Source: Ryuthela nishihirai (taxonomy: Eukaryota; Arthropoda; Arachnida; Araneae; Heptathelidae). From it: a stretch of DNA of 64,000 nt. The notes below the pieces were generated by a model. The model was not told the DNA's origin and did no database searches. It saw nothing but the letters and a program-made list of their open reading frames with translations. Location: NCBI GenBank assembly GCA_038380435.1, contig JAWZYU010000025.1, forward strand, positions 30,356,707 to 30,420,706, read 5' to 3'. Of the stretch, positions 52,811 to 63,926 are shown piece by piece; position 1 is the first letter of the stretch; every line of letters begins with the position of its first letter. The position numbers were made by a program, and so were the translations under genes.

Positions 52811-53556
52811 GATTTAAAAAGGAAAGTTTTCTACTCGAATGTCACGTTGCTATGATTTCAGGATTCTTTCGGCCTCCCACTTATTTTTTTCTACAAATCT
52901 CCTTAGTGAAGTTTAGAAAACTCCTTTATACTGCGAATTAGAAGAATTCACACTGTTTTTCCTGCTTCGTGTTGTTTTTATAGATGTGTTCTGCTCTTCA
53001 AAGCTAACTTCGACAATAGCTAACAACTCCAGTGAGAGGCATTGGGTTGCCGCTACCCAAGCGACTAACAACTTTCTGTGCTGTTCTAAACTTTATCATC
53101 CTCTCTCTGCTACGTCTAGTGGCGAGAATTTCAAGAACAGAAAACAAAGACGTTCCTTCTCTCCTTGATGCACGCCAAAAGGATAGGAGGGGTAAAAGGA
53201 ATGAAAGAAAACAGCGACGCTACCGAGAAAGGAAAACTGATTTCCGTTCAAAACACCTGGGGACCTATCTCCACTTAAGAAATATATTGTCTGTTTCGGC
53301 GAGAACATAAAATTTATTCTGCTGTTGAAGTGAAGACTTTGAAGTGGATAACCAATGAGGCCAACGTATAACCTTAATTTAAATTCTACGGAAAATCTGT
53401 TATTTTTGCAGGGTTTTTTAATATAAATTCACGTTTTATTAAAGGTTTTATTATTAGACTCTTTATGAAAGTACAAACGTACATACGTTATTGACTTCAG
53501 CTTTACAATTATTAAATTATTTTTGGCAAATTAAAGAGGAGAACATTAATCATCTG
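52811..53556. other. Unassigned DNA
   Basis: A 92-codon forward frame (53032-53310) is rich in Arg and Lys, and an overlapping 60-codon frame also exists. The region 52960-53300 is less AT-rich and non-repetitive by eye. No domain was recognised. Confidence 0.3.
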
Positions 53557-53915
53557 GGGATCTAGCTCAGTCGGTAGCGCGACAGGCTGGTAATCTTCAG
53601 TTCTCAGGCGGCCGTCCGTCGGATAAGACATTAAGCCTTGGAACCTTGCGCAGAAAAGCTGTTGGCGTAAAAGAAGACACTGACTTTTTGACGGGAGGTT
53701 TCCGCCCGTCTCCTAACAGCTTTCCAGTGGATACCGTTTCCAACCTTCTCTGATCCCTTGGGTCTTTGTGACCTGGCCGTTTAGCCCATTGTGTGCAAAA
53801 AAGAGTGTTCAGAGGTATAACAAACCAACCCTCTTCCCTTCCTCTGGATCATTGGGGGTCTTTGTAATATGTCATTTAGCCCATTTGGTGCAAAAGAGTG
53901 CCGCTCAGAGGTAAA
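53557..53915 (+). mobile_element. SINE-A with internal deletion plus a second tail
   Basis: A head (GATCTAGCTCAGTCGGTAGC) jumps from the start of the B box directly to the GGCCGTCCGTCGG block and ends at about 53828. A second tail segment (53830-53915) follows. Either a tail duplication or a second fragmentary insertion explains this. Confidence 0.78.
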
Positions 53916-54050
53916 ACAACCAAATTAAAACAATAAAGACTTCCTACACTTAAAGTAAAAATAAAAGTTTAAATAATAAGTCCTTCTTGAACACTTATTA
54001 ACGTCTTAGCAGTTGCAACCAAATTATGCAACTTTGCTCCTGCATCGATT

Positions 54051-54433
54051 GGGGCGGGGGTGGCTCAGTCGGTAGCGCTCCAAGCTCGAAATCTGCAGTT
54101 CACAGGTTCGAGTCCTAGCTAGGTCAGCGTTGAGACTTATCTCCGTAAAGCTCCCCGCCCTGCCTACGGTCAGTAGGGAACACCGATGGGGTTGGAAAGG
54201 CCGCCGTCCGTCGGATGGGACGTTGAGCCGTGACCCCGTGTACGGGAAAGTCATACCCTATGAACGTTAAAGAACACACTGGATGGCCTTGACGGGATGC
54301 TACCATCTGTCTCCCAACAGCTGTTCCAGTGGGTCTCCTCAACCAACCTTCTCTGAGCCTTCGGGGTCCATGTAACCTGGTCGTTTAGTCCATGGTGTGC
54401 AAAAAAATGTCGCTCAGAGGTAAAACAACCCAA
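54051..54433 (+). mobile_element. SINE-A, full length with 12-bp duplication
   Basis: CCTGCATCGATT is exact at 54039-54050 and 54434-54445. Confidence 0.95.
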
Positions 54434-54445
54434 CCTGCATCGATT

Positions 54446-54974
54446 TATGATTTCATTTAGGAAAGGACAGCTGTAGTCAGTCGTTGCAATTTAATGTTTA
54501 TCAAGTTTTTACTCCCATTGTCAGTTCCATTTATATTGGATCAATTTACACCGTTCCATCACGTCTTTTATGACTCCTCATAATCTATTATGCTAATCAA
54601 TCATCGCTCATGCAGGCCACACAATCCACGTCGAATTTTTACTTTTGAAAGCAGGTTTTTGGTCGGCTCATTCAATAAACCTCATCGTTAAATTTCAAAG
54701 AAGTGAACATCGGTTTTCAAGAAGTGAATTTCAAAGTGAATTCTTACGAATTTTTCAAGAAGTGAATTCTTACGAATCTAACGTCAGGAGCATCAAAGTT
54801 CCTTGTCGACACTGGAACGAAATTCAATTTTCAGTTATCGAACGAGAAAGAGAAGAATTCATTCCAAAAGTTAAAAACTTTTTTTAGTTAATGTCTTGTT
54901 CTTTCACGATTTCTAGAAAAATGAAATATCTAGCCTTTATTTACTGTTGACACTTAACTGTTGTGGTAAAAAAT
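54446..54974. other. Unassigned DNA
   Basis: A small direct repeat (AAGAAGTGAA with TTTCAAAGTGAA words) occurs near 54700-54770. An 80-codon frame here is unrecognised. Confidence 0.35.
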
Positions 54975-54986
54975 ATTAACGCAGTT

Positions 54987-55363
54987 TTGTTTTGGATTGT
55001 TTTACCTCTGAGCGGCACTTTTTTGCACACCATGGGCTAAATGGCAGGCCACAAGGACCCCGAAGGCTCAGAGAAGGTTGGGAGAGGGGACCCACTGGAA
55101 CAGCTGTTGAGAGACAGATGGTAGCCTCCCGTCAAGGCCATCCAGCGTGTTCCTTAATGTGCACAGGGTATGGCTCTCCCGCACAGGGGGTCACGGCTTA
55201 ACGTCCCATCCGACGGACGGCGGCCTTTTCAACCCATCGGTGTCCCCTACTGACAGTGGGCAAATTTGGGGAGATAAATCTCAACGCTGACCCAGCTGGG
55301 ACTCGAACCTGGGAACTACAGATTACGAGCCTGGCGTGCTACCGACTGAGCCACCCCCGCCCA
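54987..55363 (-). mobile_element. SINE-A, full length with 12-bp duplication
   Basis: ATTAACGCAGTT is exact at 54975-54986 and 55364-55375. The right duplication is the first part of the next minisatellite. Confidence 0.95.
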
Positions 55364-55364
55364 A

Positions 55365-55695
55365 TTAACGCAGTTATTCGAGTCAAATTTTGTTACGAAA
55401 CTTTTCTGGTCAAATTAAGGAACCCAATTACTCGGGTTAAGTTTTTGAACCAAACTGCTCTGGTTGAATTTTATAGCGCAAATTCGGTAAAAATTTTTAA
55501 CGTACATGCTCTGCTGCAATTTTGTAACGCTGCTGATCTGGTTAAATTTTGTAATGTAATTGCTCTCGACAAATTTTGTAACATAACTACTCTGGGCAAA
55601 TTTCGTAACGCAACTGATCTATTGGAAATTTATAGCATAACTGCTCTAGTCGGATTTTGTAATGCAACTATTCTGACATTTTTTGGCGAAAGAAA
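55365..55695. repeat. 27-bp minisatellite
   Basis: About 12 diverged units are built on GGTTAAATTTTGTAACGCAA followed by CTGCTCT. Since 27 is a multiple of three, a 9-residue repeat stays open and joins the SINE frame upstream, giving a spurious 157-codon frame. Confidence 0.85.
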
Positions 55696-56038
55696 AATGT
55701 TTGGGATCCTAACCCTAAAGTTGATCTAAGTTACAGTTAGAGGAAGTAATATACTGAGTTTGTGTTTCTAGCTTTTTTACCATTTAGAAGCAGTTTCTAC
55801 CACTTTTTAAAGGAGGGCTTTATATCACAAATCACGATCAAATATCACGAATCTGTCAGACCCATTGTGATCATCTGTGCTGTAAAAAGAACGCGACTGA
55901 GGAAGGATTAAAGGAAGACTTCTGTCTATTATCCAACTCCTATCAAGTGTCCTTTTCCAAGTTCTTAGCCTTTGGAATTCTTGACTTCCCTTGCAGCAGA
56001 TTTTGCGTAAAAAAATAATATCGCTCATAAATTAAGCT
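55696..56038. other. Unassigned DNA
   Basis: Nothing recognised. Confidence 0.45.
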
Positions 56039-56488
56039 TTGGGTTGAGTTGTTTTACCTCTGAGCGGCACTTCTTTACACATTGGGCTAAATGGCCAGGT
56101 CACAAGGACTCCGAAGTCTCAGAGAAGATTGGGGGATGGGACACACCTAAAATAGATTTATATGTACATCAATGATAAGAATTACACTTCAAATTTGTAC
56201 AAGGAAGACCACTGAACAACTGTTGCGAGACAGATGGTAGCCTCCCGTCAAGGCCATCCAGTGTGTACTTTAACGTCCACAGGGTATGGTTCTCCCACAA
56301 ACGGGCCACGGCTTAACGTCCCATCAGACGCATTACGGCCTTTCCAAGCCCATCGGTGTCCCCTACTAACTGTGGGCAGGGCGGAGAGTTTTACGGAGAT
56401 AATCTCTCAACGCTGACCCAGTTGGGGCTCGAACCTAAGAATTTCAGATTTGAGCCTAGCGTGCTTCCTGCTGACCACACCTACCCCA
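56039..56488 (-). mobile_element. SINE-A with a 65-bp insertion
   Basis: A minus copy from TTGGGTTGAGTTGTTTTACC to a decayed head. About 65 unrelated AT-rich bases (about 56146-56208) separate GGGGGATGGGACAC from ACCACTGAACAAC. Confidence 0.83.
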
Positions 56489-56837
56489 TAAATGAAGCAA
56501 CTTAACCAGTTAGTAGATTTGAAGTGCTCAAATGACATGATTATATGCGCCGAAGTAATCTGGTCAAAGTACGGTTTTGGCATAAAAGAAGATGGGAAAC
56601 ACAACGATCTTTCCATTGTCATCAGGAACGATTATCATAATGAATCTCATGCGTTCCGTTCTCTTTATCCAACAGCTGGTCTTGCTCTTTCCATCCACCT
56701 AAATCTTTCTGTATTTCGCTCTAGTCACGAGGGATTAGTTGTCTGCGCCAAAGTGGCTCGTTCCTTCACCCACACGGTCAAAACAAAACGCTTGTTTGAA
56801 AAGCTATCTAAATGGACTGAGGATTATATTGGTACAA
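56489..56837. other. Unassigned DNA with a long forward frame
   Basis: A forward frame of 146 codons (56492-56932) begins here but runs into the next SINE. Its first 115 codons are outside any repeat I identified, are less AT-rich than the surroundings, and have a balanced soluble composition (SNDMIICAEVIWSKYGFG near the start). No family is recognised. It could be part of a decayed transposon or a host exon. Confidence 0.3.
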
Positions 56838-57180
56838 GGTCGTTTTACCTTAGAGCTCTACTTTTTTGCACACATTGGGCAAATGGCCATGCCACAAGGA
56901 CCACAATGGCTCAGAGAAGGTTGGGGAACTAGAACAGCTGTTGGGAGACAGATGGTAGCCTTCCGTCTAGGCCATCCATTCTTTAACTTGCACAGGGTAT
57001 GGCTCACCCGCACACAGAGTCATGGCTTAACATCCCATACGACGGACGGTGCCAAGTCATCGGTGTCCCCTACCGACAGTGGACAGAAAATTTTGCGGAG
57101 ATAAATCTCAATGCTCTCCCAGCTGGGACTCGAACCTGGAAACTGCAGATTGCGAGCCTATCGCGCTATCTTCGCCCCAG
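56838..57180 (-). mobile_element. SINE-A, diverged
   Basis: A minus copy from GTCGTTTTACCTTAGAGC to a shortened head (GCGCTATCTTCGCCCCAG). Confidence 0.85.
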
Positions 57181-57277
57181 GGGAACCAAAGTTAAAACCA
57201 AATGCTGTAAAAGGTAAGAGACAAAACCAACGAGATGTATATAACAGACACAACACTTATTTATGGCCTTTTAGTAA

Positions 57278-57515
57278 GGTACAGCATGTACTTTAATATA
57301 CTCAGAGTATGGCTATTCTCCACACGGAGTCACGGATAAATTTCCCACCTGAGGGGCGGCGGAAATTTCCAAGCCTAACGGTATACCCTTTTACATCGAG
57401 GGCAATGTGTGTGTGTGGGTGGGGTGCGATATAAACTTTAACTCTCGCACAGGTGGAGTCGAACCTGGGAATTACTGTTTACGAACCTGAATTGCTAGCT
57501 ACTGAGACAGTGGGC
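57278..57515 (-). mobile_element. SINE-A, old and 3'-less
   Basis: Recognised from GTACTTTAATATACTCAGAG through GGAGTCGAACCTGGGAATTA. It contains a short GTGTGTGTGTGG run. Confidence 0.72.
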
Positions 57516-57554
57516 CAACCGTGTTTCATCAGTTAATGTCATTATTCAGTACAT

Positions 57555-57932
57555 ACATGCAGCCATAGGTTACGGAGGTCCAACCAGACTGTGCAATTTT
57601 CCTCTCTAGACGTAGTCTCTTTTGAGCTACAGCGCTTGGCCACTGTAGGCCAATTCTAGCAAGGTCCTTTTGACATTGTCTGCCCATCGCATCCTATGTC
57701 TCCCACATTTTTTTGAAACCCTTAGGCTGTTTAACTGTTCATGATCCTGTTTGCTAATCTGCAGCGATGCATACGGGCAACATGGCCAAACCAACGCAGT
57801 CTCTCTGCACAATATGCCGCTCAAAAGAGGTTGATGACTCCTTCTTCTAACCTCATCATTACTTGCAAAGTCAAACCATCTAATGCCCAAGATACTGCGT
57901 AAGCATTTAGAATCAAAGGCATCAAGTTTCTT
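57555..57932 (-). pseudogene. RTE-type LINE, C-terminal segment
   Basis: The minus strand encodes the same C-terminal region as the plus copy at 10048-10493, including KLDAFDSKCL, ILGIRWFDFASNDEVRRR and RMRWADNVK. Frameshifts break it in the middle (the RLRWFGHV segment is out of frame). It ends with the conserved ACCTCCGTAACCTATGGCTG-like 3' region near 57555-57590. The coding sequence continues beyond the 735-bp insertion at 58668, as shown by the duplicated ATCAAGTTTCTT. Confidence 0.82.
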
Positions 57933-58667
57933 ACCAATAATTTCCACTCCGTAAACTGAGTTAAATATTTAGAGGAAACTTTGTCTTTAGCCGGGTGGGA
58001 TACGAACCACGACCTCCTGATAACATGTCAGGTGGTCTGGACCACTGAACCACCGGTCGCCGATTAAGATCTCCTCTACTTGATGATATGAACTTCTCTA
58101 CCTTCTTTCCTAATATGTAGGGAGTATTCAGGCAATCCCACCTCAAGTGGCTTTTTAATGCCTTTTCCTAGATGGAATGCATGTCTTACGGGTATGCAAT
58201 CTACAAATAATTATTATATAATAATATTTATTAAAACAATTATTTGTAGATTTTAATAATAATTATTTGTTGTTATAATTATAATTTATTGTTATAATTA
58301 TTATATAATAATATTTATTAAAATAATTATTTGTAGATTTTAATAATAATTATTTATAGATTGCATACTCGTAAGACATGCATTTCATCTAGGAAAAGTC
58401 ATTAAAAAGCCGCTTGAGGTGAGATTGCCTGAACACTCCCTACATATTAGGAAAGTAGGTAGAGAAAGTTCATATCATCAAGTAGAGGAGATTTTAATCG
58501 GCGACCGGTGGCTCAGTGGTTCAGACCACCTAACATGTTATCAGGAGATCGTGGGTTCGTATCCCACCCGGCTCAAGACAATTTTTCCGCTAAATATTTG
58601 AATCAATTTACAAAGTGAAAATTATTGGTATATACTTAATATGTTGAATTTAATAATAATTATTTGT
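57933..58667. mobile_element. Inverted SINE-B pair inserted as one unit
   Basis: Two tRNA-headed copies face outwards: minus-strand box A to B at about 58067-57990 and plus-strand at about 58500-58573. They are separated by AT-rich DNA (58200-58370) that is itself palindromic. The outer ends share ACCAATAATTTYCACT. Arms of about 230 bp pair well. ATCAAGTTTCTT at 57921-57932 and 58668-58679 is an exact 12-bp duplication of LINE coding sequence. The pair therefore entered as a single event, or a single copy was later converted to a palindrome. The right end has about 40 extra bases before the duplication. Confidence 0.8.
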
Positions 58668-59985
58668 ATCAAGTTTCTTGTTATCCTGCTTACAAAAGAT
58701 CCATGTTTTGCTATCATAATTAACCTTAGAAAGAACCAAACTATTATACAGCCTAATTTTAGTCTTTAGGTATATACGCCTATTTTTCCATATTCTTAAA
58801 TGTTCCAGCGGCAATCCCTATTCTTCTATTTCTCTCATACCGCACATCACCAGTATCTGTTACATAGCTCCCAAGATAATGAAACTGAGACACTTGCTCA
58901 ATAGTGCAGCCATTCAAAGCAACTGATGCACCATCTGCCTGACCAATTTTCATCACTTTAGTTTTTGTTTCCTCTGTTTATCACCAAACCTACTCTATTA
59001 CCAGTATCATCAACTGCCCTAATGAACGAATTCATCCCTCAACATCAGTAGCCAACAAGGCCAAATTATCTGCATAATCCAAATCAGAAATTTTAAAATC
59101 TATACCATTAAAGGTCAATATCTTTCCCTTGCAAAATATTTCGCATTACATAATCAATAACTAAAGAGAAAAGGAGACAAAATGCACCCTTCTCTAACTC
59201 CACTAGCAATGCTAAACCAATGGCTACAAGACGTACCAACTTTCACATGACTCAGTGTTACTATTACAGAGAGCTTTCATTACACAACTAACTTATCAGG
59301 TATTCCATATGATCTAACAATCAACGAAAAATTCTGTCGATCAACAGAGTCAACAGATTCACTTTTGAAATCTATAAAGCTAGCAACCACAGGTTCCTGA
59401 AACTCTAAACATTTCTCAAGAATCTGCCTGAGTGAAAATATTTGGTCAATACATCCCCTACCACTTCTGAATCCGCACTGTTCATCACGCAGTTGTCCAT
59501 CAACCAAATTCTTAATTCTATTAAGCATAATCATGCAAAAAACTTTCCCTGGAACAGAAAGTAAACTAATTCCCCTATAATTATCACAAGAACTGCGATC
59601 ACCTTTTCTAAAAATTGGGACAATGATAGCTCTAGTAAAATCCTAAAGAACAACACCTTTATCATAAAGAGTATCAAAAATTTCAGTCTGCATATGACAA
59701 CACAAATGTTTTTAGCTCTAACCATTTCAGTGTTGACTTCGTCCACCCCTGGGGATTTATGCGGTTAAGGATATCCAATGCGACTTCGGAATGTGATATA
59801 GGGTCATCATAAAAGTCAGTTATGCATCTATCCTCATTACAAACAATGGGAATAGAAATAATCACATTATTTAGAACATCTCATATGCTCAGCCCACCTA
59901 GCCATCCCAGAATCCTCACCTTCAATCACCTTGCCATATTTATCCCTCAATCCCCGTGTACCTGTCTGTTTCTTCCCACATAAAA
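58668..59985 (-). pseudogene. RTE-type LINE, reverse transcriptase segment
   Basis: Reading leftwards on the minus strand, the pieces are a VDEVNTEMV-like linker (about 59746) and a PGKVF..MIMLNRIK region (about 59550). Then comes the core RDEQCGFRSGRGCIDQIF..ASFIDFKS (59534-59340), where FIDFKS holds the first catalytic Asp. A DYADNLAL box lies at about 59085-59055, where the catalytic YADD is expected. The second Asp of that box is Asn here. Further C-terminal pieces (YLGSYVTDTGDVR-like, about 58870-58830) follow. Several frameshifts and stops confirm a dead element. The family protein is normally about 1000 residues. Confidence 0.85.
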
Positions 59986-60375
59986 ATGGGGCGGGGGTGG
60001 CTCAGTCGGTAGCGCGCCAGGCTCGTAATCTGTAGTTCCCAGGTTCGAGTCCCAGCTGGGTCAGCGTTGAGATTTATCTCCGCAAAATTCCCCGCCTTGC
60101 CCACGGTCAGTAGGGGACACCGATGGGGTTGGAAAGGCCGCCGTCCGTCGGATGGGACGTTAAGCCGTGGCCCCGTGTGCGGGAGAACCATACCCTGTGC
60201 ACGTTAGAGAACACGCTGGATGGCCTTGACGGGAGGCTACCATCTGTATCCCAACAGCTGTTCTAGTGGGTCCCCTCCCCCAACCTTCTCTGAGCCTTCG
60301 GGGTCCATGTGACCTGGCCATTTAGCCCATGGTGTGCAAAAAAGTGCCGCTCAGAGGTAAAATAACCCACCCCAA
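59986..60375 (+). mobile_element. SINE-A, full length with 11-bp duplication, inside the LINE
   Basis: CCCACATAAAA is exact at 59975-59985 and 60376-60386. The copy is near-consensus, so it is younger than the decayed LINE it entered. Confidence 0.95.
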
Positions 60376-61265
60376 CCCACATAAAACATTAGCAATCTGG
60401 TACAACCACCTGCTGTTGTGCTGTCTAACTGCTTCCTCAGCTTTGTCAGCCAAGCCAAATATTCTTATCAGCTGTTAACTGATCCTTTACACGTTTATTA
60501 AGCTCGTTCTAATGACTTCTTTTAGGGCTAATAGGGTATTGATTCATATTAATCCGACACTTCCTTCTTTCAGAAATAAGTTTCATAGTCTTATCGCTCA
60601 AATAATTTTCTTTCCTCTGATCCCTTTTACCCAAAAGAGTACTGTTGTTTCAAGAAAAGCCTGTTTAAACTGTTCCCATTCTTTCTCAACTTCAGCAGTA
60701 AGCAAACTACGATTGTCATAATGACTAAGTAGTCTATCATGGTATGCTTTGGCTATATCTAGATTTTTCAGACCTCCAGTGTTGAAGGTAATTTTCTTAA
60801 CCTTAGCACAACATTTCTTAAGCTTCAGCTGCAAGACACTTTTGACCAGGTAATGGTCAGACTCAATTTCGGCTCCCCTGTATGATCAGGTATTCCTAAC
60901 TGAACTAGCTCATTTGCTGTTAATTAAAATATAATCTATCATATTCCTCAGCAACTCATCAGGTGAAACCCATTTAAATTTATAAATGTCCCGATGTTTG
61001 CAGTATGTGTAAGTTATTTGTAAACCATTAAGTTTACTTATCTGTAGGAGACGTTCCCCATTGCCATTGGAACTACCAATGCCAAAGGGACCTAAACCTC
61101 CTGCCCAAAGGTCATAGTCAGTACAACTTCAGCACTGAAGTCACCTAGCACAAGAGAAATATCTCCTTTGTTCACAGAATTCAAAATATCCTGAAGCTGG
61201 CTATGGAATGTATCCTTCTCGTTCTCATCAGAGTCCTCTGTGGGGGCATAACAACAGATGATATT
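60376..61265 (-). pseudogene. RTE-type LINE, endonuclease end and linker
   Basis: On the minus strand a frame of 78 codons (60598-60834) contains the linker between endonuclease and reverse transcriptase (LSHYDNRS and EKEWEQFKQAFLETT). Upstream, 61260-61085 encodes the C-terminal part of an apurinic-type endonuclease. There NIICCYAPTEDSDENEK leads to LVLGDFSAEV, corresponding to the catalytic GDFN motif with Asn replaced by Ser. The N-terminal endonuclease is missing, so the element is 5'-truncated at about 61265. Confidence 0.8.
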
Positions 61266-62244
61266 GAAGTCTTAGTAGAATTTTTAGTAGATCTTAAGTA
61301 GGATTTTTAAAGAAACTTGGTTCTTTCGAAATTAGGTTTATTGAGATAGGTAGGGCCAACAATATCAGACAGCCCCATGGGGCAAAGACCTGTCCTCCTC
61401 CGCTAAAGGCTGAAGCCACCAATGCTAGTAAGAACTTCAGGCACCACATTATCAAGTGGACTTTTTCAAGAGCCATATGGCCTTCCTGAGACACATTACT
61501 CCAGTTTAGGATTGACGATGCACAACTAGCTAGGTGAGAGTTCAGGTACCTGCGATGGCCTCTGATCAGGATTATCCACCAGCTGATATAAGATATCCCA
61601 TGCCTCTGTTCACTTAGAGCTGGCAACCCAGAAACAAACAGAAAACACAGCGGCAGATTCTCCATCTACAGAAGCCCACAAGTGCAGCAAGTCCAGGATC
61701 CATAATCAAGCTCAAATCCATAAACATGTCCGGTCTAGTAGGTGTAAATGGTCAGCACCAGGACCCTGTGAAATTGACCACTCCTCAGCAGGGTTGAAAA
61801 AAGAAAAAAGTGGCCATAGATGACCAGATCAGTAGGCCATACTGAACTGGCAGCCCTCCCCTTCCGTTCCCTTCCAAAAGAGAATATCTCTTTTGAAAGA
61901 TACTAACGGCTTGCACCACGAGAAGGCGGGGTCGGACATTAGGCGCTAGACCTGGCCGGTTCTGTGCATCATCATTTGGGATTGGTACACAGCTCTCCTT
62001 CCAGTTTATGTCTAGCTACCATTTACAGACATTCAATACCGATATATATATATGAACCAGAGACTCGGACCACTATATTTATCTAAATATATTTCTATAT
62101 ATTATAGAGTGCTTGTTATTATGAAAGAACTTATGTTTTGCTTTCCTTATTTATACATCGTTTTTGTAATTTCTACTTGTGTTAAGCAATGCTCTACCAA
62201 ACAAATAAAAATGGATAATTAATATAAAATTCCTATATAAGGTG
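61266..62244. other. Unassigned DNA, GC-rich middle
   Basis: The block 61300-61990 is distinctly less AT-rich and ends abruptly. A 123-codon minus-strand frame (61294-61665) shows no domain I recognise. An unnamed retroelement fragment is likely from composition alone. The last 250 bases are AT-rich with (TA)n. Confidence 0.3.
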
Positions 62245-62308
62245 GTGTGTGGGTTATCTGAGTCGGCAGTTCTCTGGCTGGTAATCTGCAGTTCCCAGGT
62301 TCGAATCC
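62245..62308 (+). mobile_element. SINE-A tRNA-like head only
   Basis: GGTTATCTGAGTCGGCAG, CTGGTAATCTGCAGTTCCC and AGGTTCGAATCC form the head, with no body following. Confidence 0.65.
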
Positions 62309-63577
62309 AACCATTTATTTTTATTTTTTATACGTTATTAAATAATAATAAATAATAACTAGAAATAAAAATTCTGCTACAGTTCAAGATGTTTTCAATT
62401 TTTACACAAAAAAAGCTCACTTCCACAAGAAAACAGCAAAAATAAAATGTTCTTCATCATTCAAGATCAGTTTTATCTGACAATATTTATATATGTAGTC
62501 AGCCTGAATACACTGAAAAACTTTTCAAAGGAATTTCAACTATAAGTCGTTTGTGGGATAAATTGTATATAGTTTTTACTGCAATTTTTATTCTAAAATA
62601 TTTTGCGATCTTTAGTAAAACTGGTGATGCATATTCATACTATAAATCGTTTATTTTCAGTTCAAATTGAATTTCTATTCTATACGAAAATTATGTTTTG
62701 ATAAATAAACGTACCCGGGTATTGAATTCTCAGTGTTCGCCAATGTTTTTTGTATTTATTCGAGCATAAGAATTGGAAATTGGATGGCAGAAACTTGCGA
62801 GGGAATTTGATCGAGAAGTGAAAAAGGGAAGTTCAGAAATGCAACGAAATTCATTATATGCGTACTACGAATCTAGATGAAATCCTCAAATGCGTTTATC
62901 GCTGCGTAAATGATACGAACAAGGAATAGTAATAGTATGTGAAAAAGAGGTTTTGGAAATAGCTAAAGAAAAGCGCGATATTGTGGTAGTTGGCAAAGTA
63001 GTGAAAGATGATGCTTCAAGGAATTATTCGGTTGAATATCGTGCAGAGAGAGAGAGCCGTATCTTGAAGCGTTCTGATGAAGAATATTTAAATATGAATG
63101 CAAACCACTGGAGCGTACGTTAGAGAAAAGAGAGAAGACACACGAGCTCGCAAAAGAAGAGAGATAGCCGGGACTTGCATTTCAAGAGAATGACACGTCT
63201 TTGAAGAAAACAAGGAAAGACGTATTGAGAAGATAGAGCAGACGGCATGTCAGCTGCTGGAGAGACAACAAAGGAAGTGAAAAAGCTTTGAGAGATAGGT
63301 GGAGAGAATGTATTGACGAGTTATTGATTATTTCTTTGTCACAAACTGATGAATGCTTTAGTTGAAGGGTTGCGAGTAGATGCAGAGGTAAAGAGATAGG
63401 GATCGTTGAGGGTGTAACTTTGAGATATGGTAATCCAGGGATGCCTATGTGATTGATGAGATGCTGAAATGTGTGGAGGTGATATAGTGTTTTGTTAGTG
63501 AAGGTGTAATTCAGCTCAGAGGGAGAGATGTTTTGATTAAAAAGCGTTAAGTGCAGAAATTGTCTTTCAAGTTGTTG
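62309..63577. other. Unassigned DNA
   Basis: From 62760 to 63560 the sequence is purine-rich and reads in broken frames as Glu/Lys/Arg-rich coiled-coil-like peptide (ERTLEKREKTHELAKEE near 63110-63160). That would suit a decayed gag-like or other low-complexity protein. No domain can be named. Confidence 0.25.
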
Positions 63578-63926
63578 GTGCGAAGGTAGTTCGGTCGGAA
63601 GCGCATCAGGCTTGTAATCTGCAGTTCCCTGCTTCGAACGCCAACTACCCCAATCCTGCCCTCGGTAAAAGAGAAAACACCGATGAGCTTGGAAAGGTCG
63701 CCGTGCGTAGAATGGGAAGCTAAGTCGTCACTCTGTGAGTAGGAGAGCTATACACTGTGCACGTTAAAGAACATGTTTAATGGCCTTGACGGGAGTCTAC
63801 CATCTTAACAACTGTCCCATGTGTCTTCTTCTACAACCTTGTCTGCGACCTTGGGGTCCTTGTGGCCTAGTCATTTAGCCCATTGTGTGAAAACATTGCC
63901 CCTTAGAGGCAAAACAACCTGAAACA
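63578..63926 (+). mobile_element. SINE-A, near full length, diverged
   Basis: A head with GTTCGGTCGGAAGCGC and GCTTCGAACGCC, the usual body and tail GAGGCAAAACAACCTG. Confidence 0.85.

Noticed and set aside
56492..56932. A 146-codon frame as a host gene
   Set aside because: Its last 30 codons lie in SINE-A, and no splice sites or known domain support the rest. It is kept only as an unassigned region.
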